Shown here in pieces: positions 22,701 to 34,700 of a stretch of DNA of 64,000 bases. The notes under the pieces are model-generated. The model ran no database searches. It was given only the letters and a program-made list of their open reading frames with translations, and was not told where the DNA came from. This stretch comes from Chamaea fasciata (lineage: Eukaryota; Chordata; Aves; Passeriformes; Sylviidae). Position numbers and translations under genes: made by a program. Location of the stretch: NCBI GenBank assembly GCA_029207755.1, contig JARCOQ010000067.1, positions 62,001-126,000 of the forward strand, in the 5' to 3' direction. Every line of letters begins with the position of its first letter. Position 1 is the first letter of the stretch.

Positions 22701-25700
22701 GAATTTAATGGATTTTGCTGATGGAGAGAGGAGAAATCGGGGATCACGGAGACGGAGCTGATGCCTCCTCGAAGCCTTTGTGACTTGACAAAGAAACGGC
22801 TCCAGGATCAAACAGCGACTCCCAGTTTAACCCAGTTTGACTCCGTTATGAACCCGGTCAGAGGGGCTGGGCAGCTCATCGCCTCAATATTTGTGTTAGG
22901 AACTCTCCTGGGCTGTTTTTCCCTGGAAAATTTGGGATCTGAAGGTTCTGGTTTCCTCCCTCCTCCCTGAGGCTGAAGGCAACACCTTGATAATTTCAGG
23001 AATCCCCTGAATTCCTAAATTTGGAGGGTTGAAACCTCTGCTCAGAGCCCCGAGGAGGAGCTCGGTGGGATTTGGGTGGATTTTTCAGCCTCTGCTCGGT
23101 GGGATTTGGGGGAATTTTTCAGCCTCTGCTCAGTGGGATTTGGGTGGATTTTTCAGCCTCTGCTCGGTGGGATTTGGGGGAATTTTTCAGCCTCTGCTCG
23201 GTGGGATTTGGGTGAATTTTTCAGCCTCTGCTCTGTGGGATTTGGGTGGATTTTTCAGCCTCTGCTCTGTGGGATTTGGGTGGATTTTTCAGCCTCTGCT
23301 CGGTGGGATTTGGGTGGATTTTTCAACCTCTGCTCAGTGGGATTTGGGTGGATTTTTCAGCCTCTGTTTGGTGGGATTTGGGTGAATTTTTCAGCCTCTG
23401 CTCGGTGGGATTTGGGTAGATTTTTCAGCCTCTGCTCGGTGGGATTTGGGTGGATTTTTCAGCCTCTGCTCGGTGGGATTTGGGTGGATTTTTCAGCCTC
23501 TGCTCGGTGGGATTTGGGGGAATTTTTCAGCCTCTGCTCAGTGGGATTTGGGTGAATTTTCCTCGAGTTTATGTGCAGTGATGTTTTCCTCTGCTCCCCA
23601 AGTCGTGGAAATGTGGAATATCCTGAGTGCTCCTTAACCAACCCCTCAGCCCTTGGCTCTGCCTGTGCTTTGTTCAAAGCTTCCCTGGGATGAAAATCCC
23701 TCTCTCCTCACCAGCAGAAACGGTTTGAATTCCAGCCTGACCCGGAGCTGGCCGGAGTCTCCCAGCAGGAATTGCTCTTCCCCACCTCTGACCTGAGCAG
23801 CGTCACCCTGGGCTCCCAGTGCTCCCAGCTGGACCTTTTGTGTCAAAAAAAAAAAAAAAAAAAAGCAACACCAGCAGAGCCCCGAGGTTCTGCCTGCAAA
23901 GATCAGCTGAATTCTGCTCTTGTTTTATTGACACCGATTCAGTCTGGGGACACGAGGCGGGGTTTGATTTCTCCCCAGCCTCCCGAGGGCTGTTAATTCC
24001 GTCCAGATGTTGCTGCCTCATGAAATTTCCAGGATGAGGTCATTGTTTGCTATTCTGAGGCATCCCCATCCCTCCTGCCCTGAGCCAGCCTGGTTCTTGT
24101 CTGCTCTGGAGCGCGTGGAGCTCTCTGGGCCTGTCTGTGAGGGAGGAAAATTCTCCTTCAGGTCCTCTCTTCTTTCCTCAGCACAGCTGGGAAGTGGCTG
24201 CTCTGGATTTCGTCCTCCTTGGGTTTAAATTTGAAAATTTTAGCTCTATCTTGTCTGCTCTGGAGCTCATGGAACAGTCTGGACTTGTCTGTAAAGGAGG
24301 AAAATTCTCCTTCGGATCTTCCCTTCTGTCCTCAGCACAGCTGGGAAGAGGCTGCTTTGTTTTTCGTCCTCCCTGGGTTCATTTTTTTTAACTTTTAACT
24401 CTATTCCTCTTTTCCCATCCCTTTTTCTCTCTGTTCAGGGGCTCCCTGACAGGCCAGCTGTGCCGGGGGTGGGTTCTGGCGGCCACTTTTGCCCCCCAAC
24501 CCAGGCAAGGTCGTGCCGCTGTTCCCTGGGATGGATCCCAGCCCGGCTCCGTCCTTTTCCAGCGGCGTGGGATGCAATCAGAGCTCACAGCTCCCCCTCC
24601 AGCCCGCCCGGATCCATCCCCAGCCTCAGCCCGGCCAGATCGGCTTCCAGGAAGGATTAGGGAGAGGCTGGGAGCCAGGAGAGATGGAGAAATGCTGAGC
24701 TGGGCAGCAGAGCTCCGTGAGCAGAGGAGGAAAGCGTCCCCTCAAACATCCCTGACCCTGCAACGTCCAAATCCTAAAGGGAAAACCTGGGAAAACCTGC
24801 CCGGTGGAGTTCCCAAAAACCCCCTCAGGGATAAAAAGGTTCTTTGCCCCTCTCCAACTGCTGCCCAGGCTCTCTGTGCTGCACCAAATCACTGCTTTTC
24901 CTCCCCAAAATTCCACCCAGATCAGTGTGCCCAAATCACTGCTTTTCCTCCCCAAAATTCCACCCAGATCAGTGTGCCCAAATCACTGCTTTTCCTCCCC
25001 AAAATTCCACCCAGATCAGTGTGCCCAAATCACTGCTTTTCCTCCCCAAAATTCCACCCAGATCAGTGTGCCCAAATCACTGCTTTTCCTCCCCAAAATT
25101 CCACCCAGATCAGTGTGCCCAAATCACTGCTTTTCCTCCCCAAAATTCCACCCAGATCAGTGTGCCCAAATCACTGCTTTTCCTCCCCAAAATTCCACCC
25201 AGATCAGTGTGCTCAAATCACTGCTTTTCCTCCCCAAAATTCCACCCAGATCAGTGTGCCCAAATCACTGCTTTTCCTCCCCAAAATTCCACCCAGATCA
25301 GTGTGCCCAAATCACTGCTTTTCCTCCCCAAAATTCCACCCAGATCAGTGTGCCCAAATCACTGCTTTTCCTCCCCAAAATTCCACCCAGATCAGTGTGC
25401 CCAAACTGCCGCTTTTCCTCCCCAAAATCCCGCCCAGCTCGCTGTGCCATTTATCACAGCTCATCCCTGGATCCCAGCCCTGCGTGGCAGAGATTCCTGG
25501 AATGAGGAGCAGCACCGGGATCACACGGAGCCACGTGGAGATCCCAGCAGGGCTCGGGCTCCCCTGAGCCTTCCCTGAGCTTTGAACTCCTTTTTTTTGA
25601 GGCTGACATGACCCATATTTCCATTCCCTTCTGCTCCAGCAGCCTCCCAGTTAGGATGGAGCTGAATTCCTTCCTTTCCCAGTTAGGATGGAGCTGGATT

Positions 25701-28700
25701 CCTTCCTTTCCCAGTTAGGATGGAGCTGAATTCCTTCCTTTCCCAGTTAGGATGGAGCTGGATTCCTTCCTTTCCCAGTTAGGATGGAGCTGAATTCCTT
25801 CCTTTCCCAGTTAGGATGGAGCTGGATTCCTTCCTTTCCCAGTTAGGATGGAGCTGAATTCCTTCCCTTCCCAGTTGGGATGGAGCTCTGGATTAGGATT
25901 CCTTCCCTTCCCAGTTCCTCACACGTGCCCCTTCCTCCTGAGGAGCGCCTGGAGCAGCTCCAGGGATTTTGGGAGCAGGAGCTGCTGCCGGCCGAGCTGC
26001 TCTGCTGGGAACGAGTCGGCAGCGGGAGCTGCTCGTGCTCTCGGAAATCGCTCCCGGGTTGTTAACACGGACTCGGAGAGGATTTGGATTGTTCCCAATC
26101 CCAGCTGATGGCAAAAGGAAGGAGGGATTTTGGGGGGTTCTCCAGCCCTGATTTCCATTTGGAATTAAGGTTGTTTTGGGGGTTTTCCAGCCCTGATTTC
26201 CATTTGGAATTAAGGGGTTTTTTGGGGGGTTCTCCAGCCCAGTTTTCCGTTTGGAATTAAAGTTTTTTGGGGGGTTCTCCAGCCCGGTTTTCCATTTGGA
26301 ATTAAGGTTGTTTTGGGGAGTTCTCCAGCCCGGTTTTCCATTTGGAATTAAGGTTGTTTTGGGGAATTCTCCAGCCCAGTTTTCCGTTTGGAATTAAGGG
26401 GGTTTGGGTTTGTTTTTTTGTCTGTTTTTGTTATTGGTTGATTGGTTGGTTGGTTTTTTTTTGTTGTTTCTTTTTTCACGGATCCCCAACTTCCCCCCCC
26501 CCCCGCCCCCTTTTCCCCTCGGACCTCCTTTCCAGGATGTTCGCCAGCCGAAGGAAGCAGCACTACTGGCCTTACTCCATGGACTGCAGCGGGAACGAGG
26601 CGCACATTTCCAGCTGCAAACTGGGCGCGCAGCTGGCGGGCGCCGGGAAGAACGGGAGCTGCGGGAGCGGGATGCCGGCCGTGGTCAGCTGCGTCCCCGG
26701 CCGCGCCTTCGCCCCCAGCGGCCACAGCGGCTTCCGAAAGGCCTTCAGGCAGGAGGTGAGCGGGGGGACGGGACGGGTTTGCCATCTTTTCTTGGCGGTG
26801 TTGGGGAAATCCATCCGAAAACGGCGGAGGTTTGTGTCCGGGAAGGAGACGGAGGACGCCTGCCGCTGTTCCAGGTTATCCCAGCCTGGCCTTGGACGCT
26901 CCCAGGGATCCAGGGGCAGCCACAGCGCCTCTGGGAATTCCAGCCCAGCCACCCTCCCAATATTTTGTCCCAAAATCCCACTGAAACCTGCACCTGGAAT
27001 CTTGGACTGGTTTGGGTTTGAGGGACCTCAAAGCCCATCCAGTCCCACCATGGGATTTTCCATAGATCAGGGTGCTCCAGCCTGGCCTTGGGCACTTCCA
27101 GGGATCCAGGGGCAGCCACAGAAAATCTGGGAATTTCATCCCAGCCCCTCCACGCCCTCACAGCCAGGAATTCCTTCCCAAAATCCCATCCAGCTGCCAA
27201 GTAGAGCAGGAAACCCCTGGGGGAGTGTGAGCGTTCACCAACTCCCGCAATGTCCCCTCTGCAATCCCCCTCTCCCCGCACGCCCAGCCGAGCTCCCACC
27301 CTCCAGAATTCCAGCTCCTTTCCTCCATCTCCCTCCTCCAAAGGGTGGGAGAGCGGTTCCCACGGCAGCTGGCACAGCTGGGAGCCAGGAGAGAGGGAAT
27401 CCCCGGGTCACGTTCCTGCCGGAGCCAGCTGAACCCGTGCCCGGGGCCGGGCTGCTCCACACGCGCTGGAATTCTGCTGGAATTTCCCTGTGGAAGTCTG
27501 CCGGCGTTTCCTCTGCCTCGGCGGGGAAATGCCCTGAGGGGAGACTGGGAAAACACCCAGGGAAGATTGGAAATCTGAGGAGAGGAGAGGAGAGGAGAGG
27601 AGAGGAGAGGAGAGGAGAGGAGAGGAGAGGAGAGGAGAGGAGAGGAGAGGAGAGGAGAGGAGAGGAGAGGAGAGGAGAGGAGAGGAGAGGAGAGGAGAGG
27701 AGAGGAGAGGAGAGGAGAGGAGAGGAGAGGAGAGGAGAGGAGAGGAGAGGAGAGGAGAGGAGAGGAGAGGAGAGGAGAGGAGAGGAGAGGAGAGGAGAGG
27801 AGAGGAGAGGAGAGGAGAGGAGAGGAGAGGAGAGGAGAGGAGAGGAGAGGAGAGGAGAGGAGAGGAGAGGAGAGGAGAGGAGAGGAGAGAGAGGAGAGGA
27901 GAGGAGAGGAGAGGAGAGGAGAGGAGAGGAGAGGAGAGGAGAGGAGAGGAGAGGAGAGGAGAGGAGAGGAGAGGAGAGGAGAGGAGAGGAGAGGAGAGGA
28001 GAGGAGAGGAGAGGAGAGGAGAGGAGAGGAGAGGAGAGGAGAGGAGAGGAGAGGAGAGGAGAGGAGAGGAGAGGAGAGGAGAGGAGAGGAGAGGAGAGGA
28101 GAGGAGAGGAGAGGAGAGGAGAGGAGAGGAGAGGAGAGGAGAGGAGAGGAGAGGAGAGGAGAGGAGAGGAGAGGAGAGGAGAGGAGAGGGCCCATGAGGA
28201 ATGACCCCTCCTGTGTCTGTCCCTTGCAGCAGCCCCTGGTGAGGCTGAAGGGAGGAGCCAACACGGGGGAAGGCCGGGTGGAGGTGCTGAAGAACGGCGA
28301 GTGGGGCACGGTGTGCGACGACAACTGGAACCTGGTGTCGGCCAGCGTGGTGTGCCGGGAGCTGGGCTTTGGCAGCGCCAAGGAGGCCATCACGGGGGCC
28401 AGGCTGGGCCAAGGTGAGCGCCAGGCGGCTCCAGGGCGTCCTGGGGGCAGCGAAATCCACCCACAGACACCGTGGGGTTGTGTCCAAAAAAGAGACAGAG
28501 GAGCCCTGGAATTTTATTTGAATAAAGGGAGATGTCACGGAGTGTTTCCCTGGGGTCTCTTCAATTTTTGGAGGACCCATCCTCCTTTTCATCCTGATTT
28601 CCTTCTTTCTTTCCATATTGGCTGAGGTGCTGGAGAGGTGCAGACTTCCCAAATCACCCAATCCAGACCCTACACCTAACCCCAAATCACCCAATCTAGA

Positions 28701-31700
28701 CTCCTTCCGCTGTATCCCCCCCTTCGTCCTTTCCTTGTGTCAATCGGTGGAATTCCTATGGAATTTTTGGTTCCTGTCATTGTTTTTTTCCCATCTCCCA
28801 GCATCCAGTTTTATTTATCAGCAGTCTCACGGTTTGTTTGTAAAGACAAATCTCCCTCGTTCCATTTACCAACCGGTGGAATCTTTCCCGTTGTTTCTTT
28901 TCTCTCTCCCTGCTCGTTTTTATCTACAATTTGTTTATAAAGACAAATCTCCCTCGTTCCTCTCACTGCTGCCCTGAACGAAGGAACGTTCCACCCCCAG
29001 GGGACATCCCGTAGTTCAGGGACATCCCACAATTCCATAATTCACGGCAGATTTTTGTCGGGACGTTCAATCTGAGGACCAGGAATTCCTTCCCTCACCT
29101 CAATAAGTCAGCCTCGAGGCCAGACTGGAATTCTGTGACTTAAAAACATCCCCTGAAAAAAAAAAAAAAAAACCAAGTCTGGGGATGATGAGTTTGACTT
29201 TTTGCTCAGGCAGATGTTCCGGTAATTAATTCCTAATTATCTCATCTGCTGCTCTGAACTTCCCTTTGAGCTCTCCAGAACCACACCGTGGTGTAACGCA
29301 TTACTAGAAGGTTCCTGGCACAAAAATCAGATCCTGGAGTCAGACTTGAAACGCTCCAATTTAAGGGCAGGACAGTAATTTAGCTCATTATAAATAGAAG
29401 GGCATTTGGAGAGCTCAGAGCCAGGTTTGGGTTTGGATTTCCTGCCTTTGGGAGTTGGTTGGAATCCCAAAATGTGGTCAAAGGCGAACTTGAAGCCACC
29501 TGGTGATTCCCACACCTCGTTCCTGGGGTGGAAATACAAAAGAAAAGGAAAGAGAGGAAACCTTCGTTGTGAGAATAACAAAAAAAAAAATTAAAAAATT
29601 AAACCAAATCATTGTCCTGAAAATAACAAATAAACAGAAAAAAAGGAATTAAAGCAAACTCTTGTTGTGAGAATAACCAAAACAAAAAAAAAAAAAAAAA
29701 ATGAAAGACGCCAAACCCTTGTGGGAATAACCAAAACGAAAAAAAAGACGCCGAACTCTTGGGAGAATAATTTAAAAAAAAAAAAAAAAATACACCAAAT
29801 CCTTGTTGTGAGAATAAAACAATGGGAGAAATTTTGAAAATCAAGGAATGGGGGGAACTTTTGAGAATCAGGGAATGAGGGAAATTCCTTCAGCTCGGAG
29901 AAGGGAACAACACGTGCGTGTCCAGAGGCTGGGAAGCTTCAAAACGTGACCAAAGCCCCTGGATTTGCCAGAACCCTCGTTGTGGTCAGCTGGAATCTGC
30001 TGATGCGTTTGACGGGACGGAGGAAACATCCTCATCACCCCGGGGCTGCCACGTGAGGGAGGAGAACGTGGAACTGGCTGTTCCTGCCTGGATCCCACAG
30101 CCTGGAATCTCCCTCTGGATTCCCACACTGTTCCTTTTTTTCTTTTTTCTTTTTTTTTCCCTTTTTCCTTCTTCTCGTCTTTGTGTCCCTTGGGATGGGT
30201 GACGTCCCTTGGGATGGGTGACGTCCCTTGGGATGGGTGACGTCCCTTGGGATGGGTGACGTCCCTTGGGATGGGTGACGTCCCTGCAGCAGCCAGAGGG
30301 GCAGGTTTTGGTTGGAAAAGGAGATTTTTTTTTTGGGCTCTGGATGCACAGGGAGCTCTCCAAGCTCCTCAAGGCCGTGTCCCTGCTCCCACTTCATCCC
30401 GTTCCAGCTGCGTCCCCCGGGGAATTTGGCTTTTCCGAGGGGGCTCTGAGGGAGCAGCCTCGCCCCGGCTGTGGGAGGTTGGATCCCACAGGCTGAAATC
30501 AGCTCCCAGGGGCTGAACTGGGAGTCCCAGTTAAATCAAACCGGGAGCACAGAGCTCAGGGCATGGCAGGAGGATTTGTCCCACCTGGAATTCACCCTTA
30601 TTTCCACAAGGGGAGGAGACGCTGAGCCCGGAGCTCACGGATGTGTCGATATCCTGGGAGGGAGAAGGTGGAATTAAACTCCAAGGGGTAGAGGAACGCA
30701 AATGTTGGATGGACAGGCCTCATCCTGGGGGGTTTAGTGCAGTGGCGGGGGAGGAAATACAATTTTGCTGACATTTCGTCACGTTTTGGCTCCACGTGCC
30801 ACAATTTCCCCGGGAAGAGCAGCCCTGCCAGGGTTCCGTGGCTCAGGGAGGCCCTGCCCTTGTCCTTTGTCACTTTTTGTCATCCTTTATCATCTTTTGT
30901 CATCCTTGTCACCCCTCTGGAATGCCTTTGCCACGCTGGGAATGCCGGCCCGGCTCCCTCCCGCATTCCTGGAGCTTCCCCCTCCAGCTGAGGTTTTTTT
31001 TCCTCCCCCTCAGCCCTTTGGTGGCTGCAGAACGACCAGGAGGCCGCTGCCGGCTCCAGATGGGAACCACAAACAGGGTTTTAATGAGAGGGAGGCCAAA
31101 AAAACCGGGACGAGATTCCCATTTCCCGGCAGCCTCCCCCGGGAATGTCCTCCCGCCCCGTCCAGCTGTGGGGTGAGGGGTGGGCACAAACCCCATCAAT
31201 TAATTGTGGGCGAAATTAAACCCGAAACATTCGCATCTCTGCCTTGTTGCCCTTTCTAACCAGTTCTGGAAGCAGGGGCTGAGTTTTGAGGGAGGATCGT
31301 TCCCCTCCACGTTTTTCTGACGGAAATTCCGATTTTCTGCTCATCCTGGCAGGACCCCGATTATCCCATTTCGGTGGTTCTCTGCTGTTTCCCTCAGTGC
31401 TGGAATCCTCGAGCTGCCCCAGATTCCTTTTCCTGAACTCCTCATTCAGGAGATGTGGATGTTTTATTCACGGCCAACGTGTCCACGTCCCAGTTCCATG
31501 TCAGCGCTGCCAGGCCTCGACTGGGAGCAGATTCCAGCGCCGAGACCCAGCCAAAGGGTCACAATTTCTGAATCCCTACTGCTGAAGTTTGGGGAGTTAT
31601 GAAACAGTGGAAACTTGGCTTTTCCTGGGATTTTGCCGTGCTTGGAGTCGCGGAGAACACTGGAAAAAAATTTAATGGTGAAATCGTTAACAGTAATTTC

Positions 31701-34700
31701 ACTGATTTTTTGTTTTGTTTTTACGAAAAATCAGATTTTTTTTCCCAAGTTTTTGAACGCTGGAGGTCACAACCTGCCGAGGGCATTCCCTCACCACACA
31801 AAAGGAACTTTTCCCCCCATTTTTTCCCATCTATTTTCCATATTTCCCTATTTTTTTTTTCCCCCCCCAAGGGATGGGTCCCATCCACCTGAACGAGATC
31901 GACTGCACGGGCTTCGAGAAGTCGGTCACGGACTGCAAGTTCAACACCGAGTCCCAGGGCTGCAACCACGAGGAAGACGCTGCAGTGAGGTGCAACGTGC
32001 CAGCCATGGGCTTCCAGAACCAGGTGAGCAGCCGAGGGATCCAGGTGGGGAGGGAATTTTGGGCGGGAATCGTTTCAGCCAAGCCATGAGGATTTAATTC
32101 AGGTTTTACCTGAGAAAAAAGGAGGGAAAATGAGGACGAGTGTCCCTGCGAGGGTTGGGTTGCTTCCAGCTGGGGATATCCAATCATTCCACAATTTTTG
32201 AGGAACAAAACCCTCTTCCCTACCTCTTTCCCTTGGAAGTTTTCCATGGATTTACATGTCCTGTGTCCTGCAGCTTCGGCTGAGGAGGGGCCACCACCCC
32301 TACAAGGATTGGGCCACTTCCAGCTGGGGATATCCATGATTCCACAATTTTTGGGGAACAAAACCTTCTCCCTCGGGAGTTTGCCTGGATTTATGTGTCC
32401 TGTGTCCTGCAGCTTCGCCTGAGCGGGGACCACAACCCCTAGGAGGGTTGGGTCGCTTCCAGCTGGGGATATCCATGATTCCAGAATTTTTGAGGAACAA
32501 AATCTTCTCCCCCACCTGCTGCCCTTTCCCTTGGAAGTTTTCCATGGATTTACGTATTCTGTGTCCTATAGCTTTGCCTGAGCGGGGGCCAGAACCCCTA
32601 CAAGGGTTGGGCCGCTTCCAGCTGGGGCTATCCAATGATTCCACAATTTTGAGGAACAAAACCTTCTCCCTTGGAAGTTTTCCATGGATTTCTGCATCCT
32701 GTGTCCTGCAGCTGCGGCTGAGCGGGGGCCGGAACCCCTACGAGGGCCGCGTGGAGGTTCTGGCCGAGCGCAACGGGACGCTGAGGTGGGGCACGGTGTG
32801 CAGCCACAACTGGGGCACGGTGGAGGCCATGGTGGTGTGCCGGCAGCTGGGGCTGGGCTTCGCCAGCCACGCCTTCCAGGTGAGACCCCGCCCACCTCAC
32901 CTGGGCAGCGCCTCGGGATGGGAGGAGGAGGAGGGAGGAGGAGGAAGAAGGGTCGTTCCGAAAGGAGCTTCGAGGGTTGAGCTGGGAAGACCTTGAGGTG
33001 TCTCCCCTCTCGTGGAGGTGGGGATTTGGAGCAGGAGGAGCTGTGGGTGGTGGGAAGTTGAGGGAATTCCGTCGGGAACTGGAATGATGGGACAAGGGGG
33101 AATGGCTTCCCGCTGCCGGAGGGCAGGGTTAGATGGAATGTTGGGGATAAACTCTTCCCTGGGACACTGGGGAGGTCCTGGGATGGAATTCCCAGAGGAG
33201 CTGTGGTTGCCCCATCCCTGGAAGTGTCCGAGGTTGGTTTGGAGCAACCTGGGACAGTGGGAGGTGTCCCTGCCCACGGTAAAGGCTGGGACTGGACAAA
33301 CATTAAGGTTTTTAAGGGTTTGGTGACAAACCTTCTGCTCCCCTGAGCTCCCCGTTGTTTTCCCACAGCTCAGGTTTCCCGACATTCCCCGATCCCAGCC
33401 AGGGCTGCTGGCTGCAGGCAGGTTCTTGTCCCTCCCTGAAATGCAGAGCTCGGGTTCAAACTGGTGTCAGATCTCCTGAAGAAAAAAAAAAAAAGGGAAT
33501 TTGCTGCTTTAGTTGCTCCAGTGCAGCCCTGAGCAGCGGGGCTGCGTCCAGCTGCGTGGATTGCTGGTATTCCCTGCTCCTCTCCTGCCCCAAACCCTCA
33601 GGAATGTCCAGGAATGACACCTCAGTCCTGTCCCACCCCTGGGAGTGTCCGAGGCCAGGCTGGACAGGGCTTGGAGCCGCCTGGGTTGGTGGAAGGTGTC
33701 CCTGCCCATGGGATGACCTTTCCAACCCAAACCATTCCATGACCTCTGCCACCCTGGGCTCGTGGGCAGATCCCAGCCGTTCTCCCTGGCCGGGGAGGAA
33801 TCTGCAGGTCTTCAGGGGACACCCCGAGCTGGGACACCCAGCAGGAAAAGAGGCTGGAGCTGCCCACCCGCTGCTGGAGCCATTCCCTGCTCCTGCTGCT
33901 TCCTCCAACTTGATTTCCCATCATCAAATCCCGGGATCTGAGGATCTCCACACCCCTGAGCCGTGTGGCCTTTCCTGACACAGCCCGGAGAGTCCGGCAA
34001 GGAAAAGGCTTTTTTTTCTTTCCCCTGAGCTGATGCTGCTGGAATTTGGAAGAGAAAAGGCCCTTATGCTGCCCCAGCTCCGGGAGCATAAAGCCCCAGT
34101 GTGCGGAACAGGGCAGCCCTGTGTGCTCCCAGCCTTCCCAAAGCGCCGTGGGCCAGCGGGAGCCGTGGGACGCCGGGGGTTTCTTTTCCTGGAAACGGCT
34201 CCCAGCTCGGACACGGACGGGTCTCATCGGGGGTTTTTTTAGGTTCTTTCTCGCCTCCTCTTCGCCCAAGTTTTGGGGTTTGGTGAGTTTTGGGTTTGGG
34301 TGTTGATGCCGTGTCGTTCCCAGGAGGTTTGTAAAACTGGGGGGGGGGTGAGGAAAGGAGGGGGGATTTCATCAGGAATGATGGGACAAGGGAGAATGGC
34401 TTCCTACTCCGGAGTTACGTGGATTACTGGGAATAAATTCTCCTCTGGGAGGGTGGGGAGGGGCTGGACTGGAATTCCCAGAGGAGCTGTGGGTGCCCCG
34501 GGATCCCTGGAAGTGCCCAAGGCCACCCTGGGACAGTGGGAGGTGTCCCTGCCCATGGCCGGGGTGTGACTGGATGAGCTTTAAGGCTTTTAAGGATTTG
34601 GTGACAAAACTTCTGCTCCCCTGAGTTCCCTTCGGCAAAATCCTCCTGGATAACGTGAGGTCTTGCCCTGATCTTCCCTGGAGGGAGAGTCCACTTTTTA

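Noticed and set aside
26342..28204. 620-codon open frame with an Arg-Gly-Glu-rich tail
   Set aside because: It reads through LOXL2 exon 4 in another frame and then through the AGAGG microsatellite, a by-product of a repeat without stops.
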